64,000 bases of DNA, from the NCBI GenBank assembly GCA_011317545.1, contig WUJK01000012.1:943001-1007000 (forward strand), given 5' to 3'. Below the pieces are notes generated by a model that made no database searches, was not told the origin of the DNA, and saw only the letters and a program-made list of their open reading frames with translations. Positions 12,609-22,953 of the stretch are shown piece after piece (position 1 is the stretch's first letter; every line of letters begins with the position of its first letter). Position numbers and translations under genes: made by a program. This stretch comes from Coniella vitis. Lineage: Eukaryota; Ascomycota; Sordariomycetes; Diaporthales; Schizoparmaceae.

Positions 12609-13148
12609 TCTGTGGGGATTTTGCCTAATATGAGCGAGCTCAGGTGTTTTCTCTCATGTTGTTGGTGATATGTTCTTTGAAGAGCGAAATAATCTACCGT
12701 TGGGTTTCTGCGTATACTAGTAATCGGACGCTTGGAGAGCGACATTTGAGTGAGGACATTTACCAAGGACAGGGTTAGGGCTAGTAGCATATCAACTCTC
12801 GCACAGTTATCTACCTCGGGCTGTACTGCCAATCACACAGTATCTTCAGCAGGAAAAGAAGGTACCTGGTACTTCCGCGACCGGGTAAGGAACGGAAGGA
12901 AGGGGAGTGCGGGGGAGGGGCGCAAGCGGGCTGGCGCGCAGCATAAAATTTCGCGACGTCTGTAGGCTTTTTTCTGGTCCGACTCAGTCACAAAGTTGGA
13001 AGAAAGAAAAAAAGATGTCGCCAATCACTGTCCAACGGGCCTGGTTCATTCAGCAGCACGCTTTTGGCTGAGATACAGACCTGTTGTCTTGATTGATCCA
13101 ATCGATTGACGCATCAGCCATTCTTTTTTTTGAAATCTGCCTTTAATC
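12609..13148. promoter_or_regulatory. divergent promoter region, RMP1 / ade5,7
   Basis: A 540-nt spacer between two divergent housekeeping genes must carry both promoters. A TTAGGG-like pair (AGGGTTAGGG) occurs at 12771-12780. No specific factor site can be assigned. Confidence 0.4.
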
Positions 13149-15524
13149 ATGGCCTCGCAATCGCTGCGCATCCTGCTCATTGGCAACGGCGGCCGTGAGC
13201 ACGCGCTGGCCTGGAAGCTGGCCCAGTCGCCCCTCGTCGAGTCTATCATCGCCGTCCCAGGCAACGGCGGCACTGCCACCTGCCCCAAAACCTCTAATGA
13301 CACCTCCGTCTCGGCCGACGACTTCCCCGGCCTCGTTGCCCTTGCCCAGGCCCGCAGCGTCAACCTCGTCGTTCCCGGCCCCGAGCAGCCGCTTGTTGAC
13401 GGCGTTGAGGCCTTCTTTGCCAATGTCGGCATCCCCGTCTTCGGCCCTTCCCAGGCTGCTGCCCGTATGGAGGGCAGCAAGACCTTTAGCAAGGACTTTA
13501 TGAAGAAGCACAATATCCCCACCGCTGCCTATGAGAACTTCTCAGACTACGAAGAGGCCAAGAAATACCTCGACCGCGTCGACCACGATGTCGTGATCAA
13601 GGCCACGGGTCTGGCTGCTGGCAAGGGCGTTGTGATTCCCCAGACCAAGGAAGAAGCCCATCAGGCTCTCAAGGAGATGATGTGCGACAAGACCTTCGGC
13701 TCGGCCGGCGACGAGGTTGTCATTGAAGAGTTCCTGACAGGTGACGAGCTGAGCATCCTGTCCTTTTGCGACGGCTACACCATCAAGAGCCTACCTCCGG
13801 CACAGGACCACAAGCGTATCTTTGACGGTGACCAGGGCCCCAACACGGGCGGCATGGGCTGCTACGCGCCCACAAACATTGCCACCCCAGAGCTGGTGGC
13901 TCAAATTGAAAAGGACATTCTCGAGCCCACAATTGCCGGCATGCGCAACGACCGCTTCCCCTTCAAGGGCGTGCTCTTCACTGGCCTCATGATCGGCCCC
14001 AAGGGCCCCAAGGTTCTCGAATACAATGTCCGCTTTGGCGACCCCGAGACGCAGACTGTGCTGCCACTGCTGTCTGAAGATACTGACCTGGCTGAAATCA
14101 TGCTGGCCTGTGCCAAGGGCTACCTGAGCTCCGTCGATTTCAAGATACAATCCAAGTTCAGCGCCACCGTTGTCGTAGCCGCTGGTGGATACCCTGGCAC
14201 ATACGCCAAGGGCACACCCATGAATGTTGGCACCCCAGCTGAGGGCAGTGGTATTACCATCTTCCACGCTGGCACTCAGCTGGCTGGCAATCAGCTGCAG
14301 ACTGCAGGCGGTCGCGTGATTGCCGCCAACGCAGTGGGCGCCTCTCTCGAGGAGGCCGTCAAGAAGGCCTACGAGGAGGGCATCCAACTCATCCAATTTG
14401 ACAAGATGTTTTACCGCAAGGACATTGCACACCGCGCATTCCGCAAGTCTGAGGCGGCGCCAGCCCAGGGTCTTACCTACGCGCAAGCCGGAGTCAGCAT
14501 CGACGCAGGCAACGAGCTCGTCGAAATGATCAAGAAGGCTGTTCGATCGACTGCTCGCCCAGGAGCTGACGCGGAGATTGGTGGCTTTGGCGGCGAAGTG
14601 GACCTCTCCGCTGCAGGCTACCCCAACGCTCCCATCCTCGTTGGCGCCATTGACGGCGTCGGTACGAAGCTCATTATCGCGCAGTCCATGAACAAGCACG
14701 ACACCGTTGGCATCGACTTGGTCGCCATGAACGTCAACGACCTGATTGTGCAAGGCGCCGAGCCTGTCATGTTCCTCGACTACTACTCCTGCAGCAAGCT
14801 GCACCCCGCCGATGCCGCAGCCTTTGTATCGGGCGTGGCTGTTGGCTGCCGCCAGTCCAACTGCGCGCTTGTCGGCGGTGAAACCGCCGAGATGCCGGGC
14901 ATCTACCACGGCGACGACTACGACGCCGCCGGCGCGGCTATCGGTGTCATGCGCAAAGAAGCCCGGCTCCCTCGCCTGACCGACATGGCCGAGGGCGATG
15001 TCCTCCTGGGCTTGGGCTCCAACGGCGTGCACTCGAACGGTTTTTCGCTCGTCCGCCGCATCGTCACCCATGCTGGACTGCAGTACACAGACGCGTGTCC
15101 TTGGGACAGCAGCTACTCGTCACTTGGCGAGGCGTTGCTGACGCCCACGCGCATCTACGTCAAGCCGCTGCTCAAGGCGCTGCAGTCCAACCTCATCAAA
15201 GGACTCTCGCACATCACCGGCGGCGGTCTGACGGAGAATGTACCCCGTGCGCTGCCCAAGCATCTTGCGGCGGAAATTGACGTGGCCAGCTTTGAGGTCC
15301 CCCCCGTGTTCCAGTGGTTGCGCAAGGCGGGTGCTGTGGCGCCGCGCGAGATGGCGCGGACGTTCAACAATGGCGTGGGTATGGTTGTCATTGTCAGTGC
15401 GGCGGATGTGGAAAAGACTGTCGCTATCTTGCAGGCGGAAGGGGAGAGAGTGTTTACAATTGGACGGTTGGTGAAGCGTGAGGAGGAACCGTGTGTGCTC
15501 AAGGGCTTGGAGTCGTGGGCATAG
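13149..15524 (+). CDS. ade5,7: bifunctional GARS-AIRS purine enzyme (Ade5,7 type)
   Basis: This fused cytosolic enzyme catalyses two steps of de novo purine synthesis: phosphoribosylamine-glycine ligase (step 2) and phosphoribosylformylglycinamidine cyclo-ligase (step 5). It is a single uninterrupted frame of 791 residues, the normal length for the fungal fusion. Residues 1-430 are the ATP-grasp GARS half: N-terminal LLIGNGGREHALAWKLAQS, ATP-grasp KATGLAAGKGVVIP and QDHKRIFDGDQGPNTGGMG. Residues 440-791 are the AIRS half: YAQAGVSIDAGNELVEMIKK, then GAIDGVGTKL and GGGLTENVPRALP. The start is the first ATG and opens directly on the conserved glycine-rich loop. GC-rich third positions suggest strong expression. 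A 426-codon antisense frame beneath it is a shadow. Confidence 0.97.
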   Translation: MASQSLRILLIGNGGREHALAWKLAQSPLVESIIAVPGNGGTATCPKTSNDTSVSADDFPGLVALAQARSVNLVVPGPEQPLVDGVEAFFANVGIPVFGPSQAAARMEGSKTFSKDFMKKHNIPTAAYENFSDYEEAKKYLDRVDHDVVIKATGLAAGKGVVIPQTKEEAHQALKEMMCDKTFGSAGDEVVIEEFLTGDELSILSFCDGYTIKSLPPAQDHKRIFDGDQGPNTGGMGCYAPTNIATPELVAQIEKDILEPTIAGMRNDRFPFKGVLFTGLMIGPKGPKVLEYNVRFGDPETQTVLPLLSEDTDLAEIMLACAKGYLSSVDFKIQSKFSATVVVAAGGYPGTYAKGTPMNVGTPAEGSGITIFHAGTQLAGNQLQTAGGRVIAANAVGASLEEAVKKAYEEGIQLIQFDKMFYRKDIAHRAFRKSEAAPAQGLTYAQAGVSIDAGNELVEMIKKAVRSTARPGADAEIGGFGGEVDLSAAGYPNAPILVGAIDGVGTKLIIAQSMNKHDTVGIDLVAMNVNDLIVQGAEPVMFLDYYSCSKLHPADAAAFVSGVAVGCRQSNCALVGGETAEMPGIYHGDDYDAAGAAIGVMRKEARLPRLTDMAEGDVLLGLGSNGVHSNGFSLVRRIVTHAGLQYTDACPWDSSYSSLGEALLTPTRIYVKPLLKALQSNLIKGLSHITGGGLTENVPRALPKHLAAEIDVASFEVPPVFQWLRKAGAVAPREMARTFNNGVGMVVIVSAADVEKTVAILQAEGERVFTIGRLVKREEEPCVLKGLESWA

Positions 15525-16085
15525 ACAATGCGCTGATGCGATCGTTTTCGCTAAGGGCGATCAGTGATCCAGTTCAGTATGGGAGTACTGTACTGCTTTT
15601 GAAAAAACGCGCGGTGCAGAGATAGAATGAGCATGTTATTTGATGCTCTACAAAAGCTTGCAATCTTGATTCTTCTACTTGACTAGTCTTTGTTAACGGC
15701 CTAATCAGACATTGTCACGTGAATAAGGTGGTCCAGTCAGACCAGTCATTACCTACCTAGGTACTGCTGGACTGGAGGTACCATGGTCTGAACCGTGATC
15801 GATTTTAAGAGCACTACCAATTGGAACCTCCACCACCACTGCCATACCTATGAAAAGAGCCTAAATAAATGGACAAGACACATTTTGAGCCATACATAGT
15901 ACTTTAGATTCACGTGTATGTAATAGGCCGTCGAATTCAAATTCAGATGTGGTACTCCTATTTCCAGTATCATCATATACATTCTCAATTTACACCTCTA
16001 ACCCACCAATTAAGACGCTATCTCCATTAGATGAACATACCCCAAACAAAGCCTTACCGGTCCAAATAGGCTAACTGGAAGTGCC
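15525..16085. other. convergent 3' intergenic region
   Basis: This spacer lies between the ade5,7 stop and the stop of the minus-strand Zn2Cys6 gene. It is AT-rich toward 15900-16080. The dispersed motif TACATAGTA occurs at 15893-15901, and a CCTACCTAGGTA-type short palindrome near 15750. No gene is seen. Confidence 0.5.
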
Positions 16086-18401
16086 TCATGAGGCCACAGT
16101 CTCTATAAGACTTGGGTCAAAATTCCAATCAAAGTCCTTCATGAACGCATCCCAATCGATCATAGACGCTGGATCCGGAGCCAAAGCTCCCACAGCACAA
16201 CTCGCGCCTCCGCCTCCTCCGCCGGACGCCGTACCAGAGCCAGCACCGCCGCCCGTACCAGCCAGATCTGTCGCTGCTGTCGATGTATTCACCCCGCCTG
16301 TACCATTTCCACCACTCCCACTGGAACCCGCACCAGCTCCGACACCACCATTATTACTTCCTCCGGCTCCAGGCACAGGTGTTGTCATTCTTTCCAACCG
16401 TATAAACTCCATCTGGCGCTTCCACCTCCGGATACAGTCAAGCGGCAACCCCATTCCCATCCGATGGCTCAAGCGCGGGGTATCCACTTGCGAGAGTTCG
16501 GTGGCCGGAAGCACGTTACGCACGTTCCAGGCACTCTCCATCATCTTGGAGCAGCGCATGGGAAGGTCCGCGTCCTGGACGGAGCAGGCACGCACGCTGG
16601 CAATGGCGTTAGCGACAACGAGGTCGGGCGTGCTGCCCTCAGTCTGCTGGATGTGGGCTTCAAGGGTGTCCTTGAGCGTGTGCGATACGAGGGCCGAGAT
16701 GATGATGCACGAGGCTGTCAAAAGAGAGCGGAAGACAAAGTGCGGGGCGTGAGAGAGGAAGCCGATTTCAGACTGGAGTTTGAGGGCGAGGCGAATGATG
16801 GACTGGGCGGTTGTGTGGCAGCGGAGAATGTTGCGTTTGTATGTTTCAGTGCTGACGGTGGGTATGGGTACAAAGTAGTAGACTTGGACTTCGAGGAGGG
16901 TGGAGAGGATGGTAAAGTGATCGACATCTGTGCCGTAGTCAGTCGATCCGTGCTATGAACCAGGCAGGCAGCATTTCAAACACTGACCTGAAATGTCAAC
17001 CGCAGACATGAGTCTCTGCACCTTGGTGAAATCTTCAGCCAGATGGTCCACAATGTGGTGAGAAACGCCTCGCTCCTCCTCCAAACTGGCAGCCATGGAT
17101 CGGCTGAGCTGGTTGAGGAAAGCAGCAGACTGCAGCAGCACATAAAAGTAAGTCGGGACCTGGATGGAACTGGTGCGATCGAGCACGCTTTCTAATGTCC
17201 GATTGAAAAACTGTCCCGTGCTGGGTGTACCACTATAGGTTGATATGCGCTGGGAGACTATGTTGTAGCCGATCCACGTGTACATGGCCTCTTCATCCGA
17301 GACGCCAAGTCGATATGCAGGATAGAGCATCGAAGCTATATCTCCTCGTCCAGTCTGGATACCCAGCAGGTAGCAGCTGTTCATCAACATGGATGTATAT
17401 ATGTTCGAAGGGTCCTTCATGAAGCGTATGGTGGGCAGCGGCCATGCACTCAGAATGAGCAGAGCATTAATGGTTGCCAGCGTAAGTGGTGGGTCCGATC
17501 TGGTTGGGACAGTATAAGCAGAGTGATAGCGGGTCGACCCAGACACACAGAGGATCCCAGCAAACAGAAATGACGATGGTGACGACAAAAGAAGAAATAC
17601 ATACACTGCCTCCCAGACTTCGGACTTGATAGACTCCACCAAAAACTCAAAGACATAAGCAGCATCGGGCACGCGTCGGCACGCCGTCACCATGATAACC
17701 CAGAACAACACCGGCCCAGCCTGGTAGATGGCATCTGGCTCCCGAATGCGCACAATGGGGAGGTATGGATGAAATGACTCGAAATACTTGTCAAAATAAA
17801 CGTCAATATCGTGGCCCGCAAATACGCGGGATTTCAAGGCGCGCGGTTGCGACGGACGGCCGCTGCTGGTACTGGCAGAGGGCGTAGGCACCTGCTGGCC
17901 GATAGATGGCAGGGAGTGACTGCCATTGTTGGGAGAGGACTGGTGGACGGGCCTGCTGGGAGGAGCAGGGGCGCTGAAGGAATTGATGCTCGAGATGGGT
18001 GTTGCGGCAGCCGAAAATGGCGCGGTGGGATAGAGGCGCAAGCCATCGTTGGCAGACGCGCTGGCCGATGCGGTGGGAGGTGGTAACGAGGGCAGAGGCA
18101 GCTGGACCGACGAGGCGCGAGGAGCGACGGCCTGCTTGATGTTCTGGACCTCCTGTACGAGCTCTTCAAATTTGGAGCGTTTACTGACGCGTTTATGGGA
18201 GCGGTCAACAACGCAAGTCAGCTTCAGCTTGGCGCAGCGCTGGCATGGCTGGCCGGGAACGGCGCTGGCGTTGCACTTGACCTTGGAATCGCGGCACGAT
18301 ACACAGGCCGTATTGCGTTTGATGCGCGACTGAGGCGACGACTGCTCGGCAGCCGAGGCCAGCAGATCGAGCGACTCTCTACTCTCACCGGGAATGCTCA
18401 T
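16086..18401 (-). CDS. Zn2Cys6 fungal transcription factor
   Basis: A nuclear DNA-binding regulator. Exons 18401-17605, 17499-16988 and 16927-16086 join to 2151 nt, or 716 residues. Residues 33-63 form the binuclear zinc cluster, with cysteines at 33, 36, 43, 53, 56 and 63, followed by a basic linker and a short heptad region (KFEELVQEVQNIKQ). Residues 100-200 are Ser/Pro-rich. The middle carries the fungal-specific domain (PPLTLATINALLILSAWPLP, then MLMNSCYLLGIQTGRG). The C-terminus DAFMKDFDWNFDPSLIE is an acidic-aromatic putative activation segment. The 105-nt first intron has no stop and a length divisible by three, so its retention would insert 35 residues. The layout recalls the Leu3-like regulators of filamentous fungi, but the target pathway cannot be read from the sequence. 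Confidence 0.85.
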
Positions 18402-18865
18402 GGTAAGTGGTTGGGAAGGCTGCAAAGGGATGGGAGGCTTTGATCGGACGGTTCGAGTCGGGGCGCCGAGACGGAGCCGGCGGGCGCTTGTTCGGGAGGA
18501 AATCGGCGGATGGGAACAAGCCCAGTAGGGAGTGCTGGTCTTGGCCAGCGTTGTGATGACTCAGCAGTCTGTTAGCCGAGGGTTGCACCGAGGCACCTGT
18601 CAGCGGCGGGCTGTGGACTGCCGTTCCGTGCCGTGGAAAGCAGCCTGTGGGTTTCATTGTATTTCGCATTCGAAGTTCGGAAGGGGGGCTTGGTTTGTTT
18701 ACATTGGTACAAGTCTGCGAGGGTATCGGCGCGAGATATATTTGTAATTCTTTCGGAGCAGAGGAAATGATAATCGAGCGTCAGTGTGACTTTCCCATAA
18801 CAGATCGAGACCGTGCCGTCTCAATTGTTCCTTCGATGCAAGTGTAGACCATGTACAACAGGATC
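18402..18865. promoter_or_regulatory. 5' region of the Zn2Cys6 gene and 3' flank of the next gene
   Basis: This 464-nt spacer separates two minus-strand genes. The part near 18402-18640 is GC-rich and probably contains the leader and promoter of the regulator. No individual element is assigned. Confidence 0.4.
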
Positions 18866-19237
18866 TCAAAGCTCCTCCTTGCCCTGCTGTCCTCCCTCCT
18901 TCTTATTTCCACCACCGCCCATCAATCCGCTGAAGAAGGAAGCGCCAGGAATAGCGACGCGCGCAGCATGCGGGTACGACTTGCCATCCACTTCGACGCG
19001 GGGCTCGCAGGTGCACCAATTTTCCTCAGGTACGCCTGACATGGCGCTGGGGATGTGCTTGCCGCAGCCTCTCCACGACTTCTTGGCTGTCACAAAGGAA
19101 TTAGCAGTTGGAATATACTCATTTTGGGCCGGAGTAGTCGATAAGTTCTGAGTTGAGTGGGAATGGGTGACAACATAAAGCAGGCGTGATGTTCGTGAAA
19201 ACTTACAACAGTCGGCACAAGTGGCGCTCATACACAT
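18866..19237 (-). CDS. 83-residue cysteine-motif protein, unknown function
   Basis: Exons 19237-19207 and 19086-18866 join to 252 nt, or 83 residues. The intron is 120 nt (GTAAGT ... GTGACAG). The protein begins MCMSATCADC, then has SKKSWRGCGKHIPSAM and ENWCTCEPRVEVDGKSYP, and ends in a Gly/Lys-rich tail. The CxxC at the start together with WxGCGxHI and WCTC could bind a metal or form disulfides. Small fungal proteins with the KSWxGCGxHIP and CTC pattern seem widespread, but I know of no assigned role. The second ATG, two codons in, is an equally good start. There is no signal peptide, so it is probably intracellular. Confidence 0.65.
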   Translation of the reverse strand: MCMSATCADCCKFSRTSRLLYVVTHSHSTQNLSTTPAQNEYIPTANSFVTAKKSWRGCGKHIPSAMSGVPEENWCTCEPRVEVDGKSYPHAARVAIPGASFFSGLMGGGGNKKEGGQQGKEEL

Positions 19238-19841
19238 TGTGGCAGATTATTTGTTTGGTAGCTGTTCGGTTGTCGCCGCGGTGGAAGAGAGGCGTAGTAA
19301 TCTGGTTGAGAACAAGTAGGCTGCAGAGGCGAGAGAGATTCTGGAGACCTTGACTTTGGGCAAGGTAAACAGGTGGAAACTTTGCCAGTCGACAATCGAG
19401 TACCTAGGTACGTATCTTGGTACCTGCCGTACGTACACGACTACTATATAATTTGCGATGTGCAGCTGGTCAAAACGGCGATGACACATGAAAGGAAAGC
19501 CTGACTACGACTCTTGTCCGAGCTTCTCCCTTCCCTTCCAGTGTTATTGGAACTCGTTCCTGCCTTACCCACCTACTATGTACATAGTAGGTGGGTATGC
19601 AGAGACTCATTCACCCGACACCGGTCCCGCTGAGTGAAGCTCCACTGTACCTTTTTTCAGGTCGGCGAATCCCTCTACAGCACAGTGTGGAAGTCTGTCG
19701 ACGTCGCCGACCAAGCGCAATCAACTGGGAATACTGGCAAATCTTGAATTTCATCGTTACTTCCTACTCGTAACAAATTACACAACCACTAACACAATGA
19801 AGCGAAACAGTAATCGTAGATATCATCATTACACATACGCC
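19238..19841. other. intergenic region with a long palindrome
   Basis: No gene is supported. It contains a perfect 32-nt inverted repeat (listed separately) and several short CTAGGTAC-type palindromes near 19400-19430. Confidence 0.55.
19566..19597. repeat. 32-nt perfect palindrome
   Basis: The left arm TACCCACCTACTATGT is followed without a spacer by its exact reverse complement. The centre contains the recurring TACTATGTA/TACATAGTA motif. It lies in the intergenic region upstream of the 83-residue protein gene. It could form a cruciform or serve as a dimeric binding site; neither can be shown from sequence. Confidence 0.9.
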
Positions 19842-21009
19842 TCAGCTCTTGTGCAACTTGGCCTTGATCTTCTCCTTGAGACTCTTCTTCTCGCCCTCGC
19901 CGTGACCCTCGTGCGCTGTCGTATCATCCTCAGGCTTCTTGGTAGCAGCGAGAGCGGGGTTCGCGATTCCCTTTTCCTCCAAAAGTCCTGGTAGATTCAA
20001 GTCCATTAGTATTTGCGCTGTGCCATGTGTGTCCATAGAACTCGTCGCGCAGCATTATGTTGTGGGCAGGAAACTTACGGTCAGCCTCGCGTCCTGCTCC
20101 TGGCTTGGTAGCATCAAAGTCACCGCCGTCAGCTTGCAAGCCAGAGCTTTTGACATACTGCTCACCCGTGCCCTTGCTCTCGCCATTGTCTTCCTTGTCG
20201 TTCCTGGCACCGCCCTCCGTGGAAGCCGGGTCAGTCGGGTCCGCCTTGGCAGCACTGCCGTCATTACCCGCGTCGCCACCCCGCTCCCGCGCAACCTCCT
20301 CAATCGGCTTGGGCCCCGCGCCATCTACCTTGGCCGGGTTCTCGGACTTGTCCAAACTACCTGTGTCGTCGACATTCTTGCGCTCCTCTTCCTTTTGTGG
20401 GTTGGCTGTCGGGTTGGTGTCCGGGTCGCGCACATCGGCCTGGGCTGCCTTGAAGCCTGTGTCGCCTGTCGTCGAGGGGTGCTCGGTTGTTGGACCCTTG
20501 CTTCCCTCAATAGCAGAGGTGTTACTGGCAGATGTGTCAATATCAGTGTTAGTGGTGGTGGTGGTGGTGTTGTTGTTGTTGTTGTTGTCAGTGTTGGTGC
20601 TGGCGGTGTTCGCGGCCGTGATGGAAGTGATGGTGGGCTCGGTGCCCGTAGATGCGGTCTGGTTTGCGGGCTCTATACGCTTCTTGTTAGTATACTACAA
20701 TCGCAACTGCGTAGACTTTCCGTGTCGTCGGATTGAACAAGGCTAGCGAAATGAATCAAATAGCACACAAAACTTACCAATGTTACCAGCATCGTAGGGC
20801 TCGCCCTTGGAAACATCACCCTGCTTGCCAGAGATTGGCTCCACACCGTGCGTTTCGTTGTTCATAGTGGTGGAATCTGTTGTTACGCCTACAGGCTTGG
20901 TTTGGCTAACGGCTCCGTCGGTGGTGTTTGCGTTGGTCTCGTTGGTGTTGTTGTTTTCACCCCAAATGACCTTAGCAGCGGTGGCAGTGATGGAATTAAT
21001 AGTCTCCAT
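19842..21009 (-). CDS. hydrophilic low-complexity protein with KGEPYDAGN motif
   Basis: Exons 21009-20778, 20672-20079 and 19987-19842 join to 972 nt, or 323 residues. Introns begin GTAAGT and end TATAG and CCAG, and a CTAAT branch site is visible in the second. Residues 1-16 (METINSITATAAKVIW) are a short amphipathic start, followed by GKQGDVSKGEPYDAGNIE. The middle is Thr/Asn-rich with a poly-Asn/poly-Thr run encoded by a GTT/GGT microsatellite near 20545-20590, then Asp/Glu/Lys/Gly-rich. The C-terminus is KKSLKEKIKAKLHKS, a lysine-rich segment reminiscent of dehydrin-like K-segments. The product is probably intrinsically disordered and soluble. A stress-protective role is possible by analogy, but no function is known to me. 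Confidence 0.75.
20545..20590. repeat. trinucleotide microsatellite inside a coding exon
   Basis: A GTG/GTT run on the plus strand encodes a Thr tract followed by an Asn tract in the minus-strand hydrophilic protein. Being a pure trinucleotide repeat, it can change length without breaking the frame. Confidence 0.8.
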
Positions 21010-22953
21010 AGTTGCTTGTTTGGGCGTTGGGAGGCTGTGGTATGGTGTGGCGTGGTGGAGTGTGCTTGGAAACAACAGGGGAAATGTCTGGATAAAAAAA
21101 AAATAGACCCTGTGATGTAATATGTGCGGTGCAGTTGCAGCGTGCAGTGTATATCGCTTCCTTCCCTTCTCTGCGTTGCTGACAAGTTGTGGATATGTAT
21201 ATGTATATGTGTAGAAGATGATGTTCTTTATGCTTGGTGACGTCCTTGTCTCCTGTTTCCTCTTCCTTTCGATTTGCGTATGAATATCCTGCTTTGAATA
21301 CAATCACTGGGTTTAACGAGGAAATCTGTTGTGTCTGGTATATGTTGAGATCATGTGCTAAATTTATGCGAGTGAGTAGGACGATGGCAGAGGATTAATT
21401 CTCCAAGAGACCAAATGGAACGAGAGATCAAGAGCCAAGAATCGACCGAGGCAACCCTATTTGTACTCCCGACACATCTCATGCTGCGCGCACATACACA
21501 CATACACACAAGAGAGAGGACAGAGCATACAAGCAAGATCTCTACTGTTGGGTGAGTCTAGTCCCCTATCCTTACTCTCTTCCCTCCTATCCAAGGCTGG
21601 CTGGCTGGCTGGCTAGATGGAGGGGTGTTTTGCAAGCCCGCATGACGAATTACCCTCAACCCCAAAGCCCCGGAAAGCTTGCCAACCAAGTTTCCCGTCC
21701 CGCTTTCATGGTAGTACATGTGTACTTTGGAGCAGGGCAACCAACAAGAATTGGATGAGATCTCGAAAGAGAATTGTGACGTCTTGTGTTAATCTGCATG
21801 GCCTGGGTAGACCTGTTCATTTTCCACCCCTCCTCCGGGCAAAGGCATTATTAGCTTGGGTCTTGTCAGTGCGTATTGTCATTATACACGTGCTGTGCTT
21901 GGGCAGGACTAACAGGGCTGGTACAGAGCCGTTGTATGGCTGCCTCTGTTGACATTCCTGTGGTCATCTTGTTTTACCTGACAACGTACGAGGTCATGTA
22001 GGACAGTGCTGCACGCCACGGCTCGGCAATAGCTGGGTTTGGATCAATACGCATAACAAAAGATTCGCAAAATGCTGCGCATGGGAGGCCTGTTTCATCT
22101 CTCTCGGGAAATGCGATGAGGATAACAGATGTGTTAAACAGGACATCTTTTCCAAATGTTCACCGAGAGTGCTCTCAAGCACGGACAATATCGACTACCA
22201 TTCCAAACTTTCAAACAAGCTTCATATTGAGGATAAAGCTCGAATACTGGGTGGCAACAGCACTCTATTGGGTGCGATAGTCAGTAAAGACATTTGCCTA
22301 CTGCTTTGCAAGATCATCGTTCAACACCACCAACCAAGTCAACCGAACTGCCCAACCGATGACGTGGGTAGACAACAAGGGGAAAGACCCAGCAGCCGGA
22401 TGAACCCCTCTTTGCTGTCTCTACGTCACATCTTCCAGGGTCCTGATGCTGGTGTGGAGATGCGCACACTAGTGCGGACCCGTCGCTTACTATGTACATG
22501 CCTGGTACATACCTAGGATCCTCGTACTTTTAGCACCCTTATCGTTGTTGCTGATATTCACAATACTCTTTCAAATACTGTCAGTTGATATCATAGCTTA
22601 CATAGTAATTGACTTCTTGGCTTTACCTTTGCAGCCTGTATGCTGCAACTTTGAGAAAAATGCCCGGCGACACAATGTCAAAGGTGACATAGTACTTGCC
22701 AATGCGGCTCGTAATCCCTTTATTTTTATCCAAACATAAAATACTTCTGCCTCCCTAATATATAGGTAGAGAATGCCGACCCATTGGGTACTAAAAGTAA
22801 AAAAAAAACATATCCAAGAGGATTCACATTGGTATCATATTGCCCAAAAAGAAAAAGGAAAAAAAGTATCTCAGTATGAGCAAGAACCGGGAAACGCTGT
22901 ACATGCACCAAATGGTTCCATGCATTCTCTTTGTTTTCTCCCATCAACGCCCA
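21010..22953. other. intergenic region without a supported gene
   Basis: The region includes the promoter of the hydrophilic protein gene (21010-21400), with an ATATGT tandem near 21193-21210, and a (GGCT)5 tandem near 21594-21613. TACTATGTA is at 22488-22496 and TACATAGTA at 22599-22607. The last 200 nt are A-rich 3' flank of the HeLo-type gene. Open frames here are short and unrecognised. Confidence 0.5.

Noticed and set aside
13791..15071. 426-codon minus-strand frame under ade5,7
   Set aside because: It is antisense to a fully convincing GARS-AIRS gene; long antisense frames arise from the GC-rich third positions.
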